Positions 15,378 through 18,604 of a DNA stretch of 18,604 nucleotides are shown piece after piece. The translations under genes were made by a program, and so were the position numbers. A model generated the notes under the pieces. It was not told where the DNA came from and did not search any database. It saw only the letters and a program-made list of their open reading frames with translations. This stretch comes from JADKIH01 sp031367345 (GTDB lineage: Bacteria > Bacteroidota > Bacteroidia > AKYH767-A > 2013-40CM-41-45): contig JANLPR010000170.1 in assembly GCA_031367345.1 (NCBI GenBank), positions 1 through 18,604 on the forward strand, given 5' to 3'. Position 1 is the first letter of the stretch, and every line of letters begins with the position of its first letter.

Positions 15378-16412
15378 TTATTTTTTTTCGTTAAACAGAT
15401 CCATTTTCTGAAAGAATACTGATCTTTTATTGGTGATAGTAAATTCTATTAACAAGAGTAGGAGGCCGGCAACCAGAAAATATTGAAACCGGTCTTCGTA
15501 ATCTGTAAATTGTTTTGTGCCAAAACTTTTCTTATCCATCTTTACAATTTGAGAAAGGATTTTCTGTAATCCATCGTCGCTATTAGAAGCCTGTACAAAA
15601 ATTCCTTTTCCTTCGTCTGCTATTCTTTCAAGCGTCAATGTTTCAAGTTTAGTGATCACCGTGTTTCCTGCATTGTCTTTCAAGAAATCCTGACTTCCAT
15701 TCTTAGTAATTGGAATCGGCGCACCTTCCGGCGATCCCATTCCGATGGTATGGATAATTACTCCATTCGCATGCGCCCTTTTAGCAGCCTCAACGGCATC
15801 TTCTTCATGGTCTTCACCGTCGGTAATAATTACTAACGCTTTGTGTTTATTGTCGTTCCCAACAAAAGATTGTTGCGAAAGATCTATTGCACAGCCAATG
15901 CATGTTCCTTGTGTTGGAATTATATCTGTATCAATCGTTGAAAGAAATAATTTAGCTGCTGCAAAATCGGATGTAATCGGTAATTGAACATAAGCTTGAC
16001 CGGCAAATACAATCATTCCTATTCGATCGTTTTGTAATTTGTCAATCAGCTGACTAATAGCCTGCTTTGCTCTTTCTAAGCGATTAGGTTTTATATCTTG
16101 TGCTTTCATCGAATTAGAAACATCTAATGCAATGACAATGTCAACTCCTTCTCGTTTTACCTCTTCAAGTTTCATTCCTATCTGTGGATTGGCGCAAGCA
16201 ATAATGATTAAAGCAATTCCTACAAGATTTAAAATTAATTTTGTTAAAGGTTTCGATTTAGAAATATTTGGAGTTAATTTATTTACCAATAGTGGATCTC
16301 CAAATGATTTTATTGCCTTTTTTTTCCACCTAAGTGAATAAAGGTAAAAGAGTAGTATGACAGGTAAAACTGCCAATGCATATAAGTATTCCGGATGTGC
16401 TAGTCGAAACAT
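15378..16412 (-). CDS. batB: BatB: membrane-anchored von Willebrand factor A protein
   Basis: A 344-residue vWA protein of the Bat complex. Membrane segments lie at about 9-27, 58-75 and 311-330. The vWA domain between the second and third has a complete MIDAS: DVSNS (D97, S99, S101), T170 in QGT, and D198 in ITDGED. The domain binds a divalent cation and probably a protein ligand. Unusually, the sequence after T170 is CIGC (171-174), a CxxC, where BatA of this same operon has AIGE. The start is ATG, one base after the batA stop; batC starts 3 nt after its own stop. The gene order batA-batB-batC-batD-batE supports the name. Confidence 0.93.
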   Translation of the reverse strand: MFRLAHPEYLYALAVLPVILLFYLYSLRWKKKAIKSFGDPLLVNKLTPNISKSKPLTKLILNLVGIALIIIACANPQIGMKLEEVKREGVDIVIALDVSNSMKAQDIKPNRLERAKQAISQLIDKLQNDRIGMIVFAGQAYVQLPITSDFAAAKLFLSTIDTDIIPTQGTCIGCAIDLSQQSFVGNDNKHKALVIITDGEDHEEDAVEAAKRAHANGVIIHTIGMGSPEGAPIPITKNGSQDFLKDNAGNTVITKLETLTLERIADEGKGIFVQASNSDDGLQKILSQIVKMDKKSFGTKQFTDYEDRFQYFLVAGLLLLLIEFTITNKRSVFFQKMDLFNEKK

Positions 16413-16413
16413 A

Positions 16414-17409
16414 TTATGGCAATTTTTTAAAGAGTGTATAACGTAATAATATATCGATCAAAAAGAAAAGTAATGCTGCTAACGCCCACGGATAGAATTC
16501 CTCAGTGTAATTGTGAAATTCTGTAACGTCTAGCTTGGTATTTTCTAATTTATCAATTTCATCGTATATCGTTTTAAGCTTAGAAGTATTCGTTGCTCTG
16601 AAATATTTTCCGTCTGTATCTGCCGCAATTTGTTTTAATATTCCTTCGTCTATTTGTACTTCCATATTTTGGTACTGTATTCCAAATGGTGTTCTCACCG
16701 GAAATGGAGCCATCCCTCTGGTGCCTACACCAATTGTATAAACTCGGATGCCAAATGTTTTTGCAATTTCTCCCGCCGTTCCCGGAGATATAGAGCCTAT
16801 GTTATTTACTCCATCTGTAAGTAAAATAATTACTTTACTCTTTGCTTTGCTTTTGCGAATACGGTTTACTGCTGTCGCTAATCCTTCTCCTATTGCGGTT
16901 CCATCTGCTAGCATTCCTGATTCGATGCCTGTAAATAGATTTTTTAATACTGCATGATCAGTCGTCAATGGACACTGAGTGAAACTTTCTCCTCCAAAAA
17001 TGACTAAACCAATACGATCATTCGGTCGCGAGTCAATAAATTCTTCTGCTACTTTTTTTGCTGCTTCTATTCTGTTTGGCTTTAAATCTTCTGCCAACAT
17101 ACTATTGGATATATCTAAGGCCATCATAATATCAATTCCTTCGGTTTTGATATTTTGACCACTCATACTGGATTGAGGTCTGGCTAATGCAACAACGGCC
17201 AAGGCAAACGCCAACATTTTCAAAACAAACGGTAGAAAATTAAATTGCTGTTTAAAGGTTGGTTTTATTCCACTGAAACTATTGAAATCTGAAAAAGTAA
17301 TTTGTGTTCTCTTTTTATTCAAATAGAAAAAATGGAAAACTACAAATATCGGTACTAATAACAGTAGTAAAAGAAAATACGGATTCGCAAATTTTATTCC
17401 TTCCATCAT
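16414..17409 (-). CDS. batA: BatA: membrane-anchored von Willebrand factor A protein
   Basis: A 331-residue vWA protein. Two N-terminal membrane segments (about 10-27 and 57-77), a vWA domain and a C-terminal segment (about 308-325) give the BatA/BatB topology. The MIDAS is intact: DISNS (D99, S101, S103), T171 in DGTAIG, D199 in LLTDG. It is paralogous to BatB but has an extended loop, MAPFPVRTPFGIQYQNMEVQ, beyond the MIDAS aspartate. The start is the first of two adjacent ATGs; its ATGA overlaps the TGA stop of the upstream gene by 4 nt, which suggests translational coupling. Probably works with BatB, BatD and a MoxR ATPase in the envelope. Confidence 0.93.
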   Translation of the reverse strand: MMEGIKFANPYFLLLLLLVPIFVVFHFFYLNKKRTQITFSDFNSFSGIKPTFKQQFNFLPFVLKMLAFALAVVALARPQSSMSGQNIKTEGIDIMMALDISNSMLAEDLKPNRIEAAKKVAEEFIDSRPNDRIGLVIFGGESFTQCPLTTDHAVLKNLFTGIESGMLADGTAIGEGLATAVNRIRKSKAKSKVIILLTDGVNNIGSISPGTAGEIAKTFGIRVYTIGVGTRGMAPFPVRTPFGIQYQNMEVQIDEGILKQIAADTDGKYFRATNTSKLKTIYDEIDKLENTKLDVTEFHNYTEEFYPWALAALLFFLIDILLRYTLFKKLP

Positions 17410-18383
17410 GATCGATCCTCCTTCAAATTAGTATTCTCTCCCTCAGGCGAAATTTCGCTAGTAGTTGACCGAACAAAGTCTAAAGCATATTGCATCGATT
17501 GTTCATTCTCATAAGACACCGGTTCTGATTTTGCAAATTTTACTAGATCTGCTGTATGCAAAACATATTTTAAACGTTCTTTTTGTTGATGATTCAACAT
17601 AGAAGAGCCAAATTTTTTCAATGTTTCATCAGAAGGTTGCTCCATTGCCGGGATTGAAAATCGTTCTTCAATGTAAGCTCTCAATGTATCTGAAACTTCA
17701 CTGTGGTATTTTTTCATAAAACCACTCTGCCAAAGTTTTTCCGATTCTATCTTTTTTAATTTCTCAAGCGCAATTACATAAGCAGGAATTTTTGGTTTAC
17801 TTACTACAGCCACCTGAGTGGTTTTTCTTCGTGCTAGTCGTAAAGCCAGATAAATAATTCCTCCTATTAAAAGAATTGCACCCAAAATGTAAGGCAAGTA
17901 TTCTCTCCATGGGTATGGCGCTGTCATTACCGGTTTAATGTCTTTAAAAGCTTTTGTGGTATCAACCGGTATTGTCTTTACTCCTATAAGTATCGCTTCG
18001 GTGAGCAGCGTATCTGTTTGATTTGTTTTTATATTCCTACTTAAAAAAGGAATAGGAGGAATTACATAATAGCCGGAATCGAATGATGTAAGAAAAAATG
18101 TTTGTCTCAAAACTAATGGTGAACTATTTGGAATTGTGTCGAGCTTATTTCTTTTTACTATTTCAAAATGATTAAAGGTGTCCGGCAAAGTAGGGAAATA
18201 GAGTTCTTGGTTCGGAATGATTGGAGCATTTAGTTCAAGTTTTATTTGTTCGCCTATTCTAATTTGATTTGTATCTACTTTGGCCACTACATGCGCACTT
18301 TCAAGCGCAGCATAAACATGTGCTGTCCAAATGATGGAACAAATGATAAAAAATAACTGACGAATGGATCTCTTGATTGACAT
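17406..18383 (-). CDS. Bat-operon single-pass membrane protein, DUF4381-like
   Basis: A 325-residue protein between the DUF58 gene and batA, a slot often filled by DUF4381-type proteins. A signal peptide covers about 1-25 (ending HVYA-A). A beta-rich periplasmic region runs to about 155 (IRIGEQIKLEL, GYYVIPPIPF). One membrane span lies at about 163-184 (LPYILGAILLIGGIIYLALRLARR). A helical cytosolic domain fills about 200-311 (FMKKYHSEVSDTLRAYIEER, TADLVKFAKSEP). The cytosolic part resembles the C-terminus of BatD in this window. It starts with ATG, 33 nt after the DUF58 stop, and its TGA overlaps the batA ATG. The domain name is my inference from position and layout, not a profile match. Confidence 0.7.
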   Translation of the reverse strand: MSIKRSIRQLFFIICSIIWTAHVYAALESAHVVAKVDTNQIRIGEQIKLELNAPIIPNQELYFPTLPDTFNHFEIVKRNKLDTIPNSSPLVLRQTFFLTSFDSGYYVIPPIPFLSRNIKTNQTDTLLTEAILIGVKTIPVDTTKAFKDIKPVMTAPYPWREYLPYILGAILLIGGIIYLALRLARRKTTQVAVVSKPKIPAYVIALEKLKKIESEKLWQSGFMKKYHSEVSDTLRAYIEERFSIPAMEQPSDETLKKFGSSMLNHQQKERLKYVLHTADLVKFAKSEPVSYENEQSMQYALDFVRSTTSEISPEGENTNLKEDRS

Positions 18384-18416
18384 AAATATTTTACACTGCT
18401 AATTTTATTGTACTAA

Positions 18417-18604
18417 TTACTTCCCTAGTTTCCCTCGTTTCTTAAATAATAACATCAAAGGCTGAACATACGATTGATCGTTTCTGATCTTTGCTTTATC
18501 TACTCCGCTTTTTGCAAAAATGTCTTGAAGTTTTTTCTCATTCAGCTCCCAATTTTTTCGAAATGTTTTTCTAACCTCAGTATTCGATGTATCTACTAAC
18601 ATGA
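18417..18604 (-). CDS. DUF58 family protein, C-terminal fragment (cut by window edge)
   Basis: The last 62 or so codons of a gene that enters from the right edge. The residues MLVDTSNTEVRKTFRKNWEL and the ending NDQSYVQPLMLLFKKRGKLGK match the C-terminus of DUF58 proteins, where a vWA-like domain ends in a TDxDYVxPLxxLFKKRGK-type tail. The methionine at 18602 is internal, not the start. DUF58 genes normally sit between moxR and the bat genes, so a moxR homologue is expected further right. Family members are cytoplasmic and thought to work with the MoxR ATPase on envelope targets. Confidence 0.75.
   Translation of the reverse strand, partial: MLVDTSNTEVRKTFRKNWELNEKKLQDIFAKSGVDKAKIRNDQSYVQPLMLLFKKRGKLGK

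Noticed and set aside
1..18604. Search for CRISPR arrays, tRNA or rRNA genes, transposases, integrases, toxin-antitoxin or phage-defence genes
   Set aside because: None seen on either strand; coding density and gene content are those of conserved chromosomal backbone.

Overview
The window looks like a core, low-GC chromosomal segment of a member of the Bacteroidota. The reasons are a Bat (aerotolerance) gene cluster of the Bacteroidota type, a PorT-like type IX secretion protein directly behind ubiE/menG, a Rho factor with a long disordered N-terminal insert, a DUF4293 protein, and promoter-like elements of the TAnnTTTG type. The sequence alone does not fix the order; a Chitinophagales- or Sphingobacteriales-like lineage is my best guess. 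I see no tRNA, rRNA, CRISPR array, insertion sequence or phage gene.

Layout. Positions 121-5366 (minus strand) hold a tight five-gene run: an aspartate-type aminotransferase, a heptose-phosphate-type PfkB kinase, UbiE/MenG methyltransferase, PorT, and a COG2509-like FAD-dependent oxidoreductase. The gaps are 12, 3, 2 and 9 nt. The only good promoter candidate sits just before the aminotransferase. Divergent from it, 5611-8831 (plus strand) carries lon protease and an atypical SDR (TIP30/HTATIP2-like) gene. Convergent to these is rho (8857-10563, minus strand). A 318-nt divergent intergenic region separates rho from a DUF4293 four-helix membrane protein (10882-11376, plus strand).

Positions 11398-18604 (minus strand) are one long co-oriented block. 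In transcription order it holds the C-terminus of a DUF58 protein (cut by the window edge), a DUF4381-like membrane protein, BatA, BatB, BatC, BatD, BatE and a YfcE-type metallophosphoesterase. BatA and BatB are membrane-anchored von Willebrand A proteins with full MIDAS motifs. BatC and BatE carry TPRs, and BatD and the DUF4381-like protein are single-pass proteins with exported Ig-like regions. They probably form one envelope complex, usually driven by a MoxR ATPase, whose gene would lie beyond the right edge.

No wholly new system is evident. The points most worth checking are: a CxxC motif directly beside the MIDAS threonine of BatB; a shared C-terminal cytosolic module in BatD and the DUF4381-like protein; three successive minus-strand genes in one reading frame, with the second and third starting at GTG and TTG; a promoter-plus-hairpin arrangement in the rho leader; and a likely intrinsic terminator of rho that lies inside the convergent gene.
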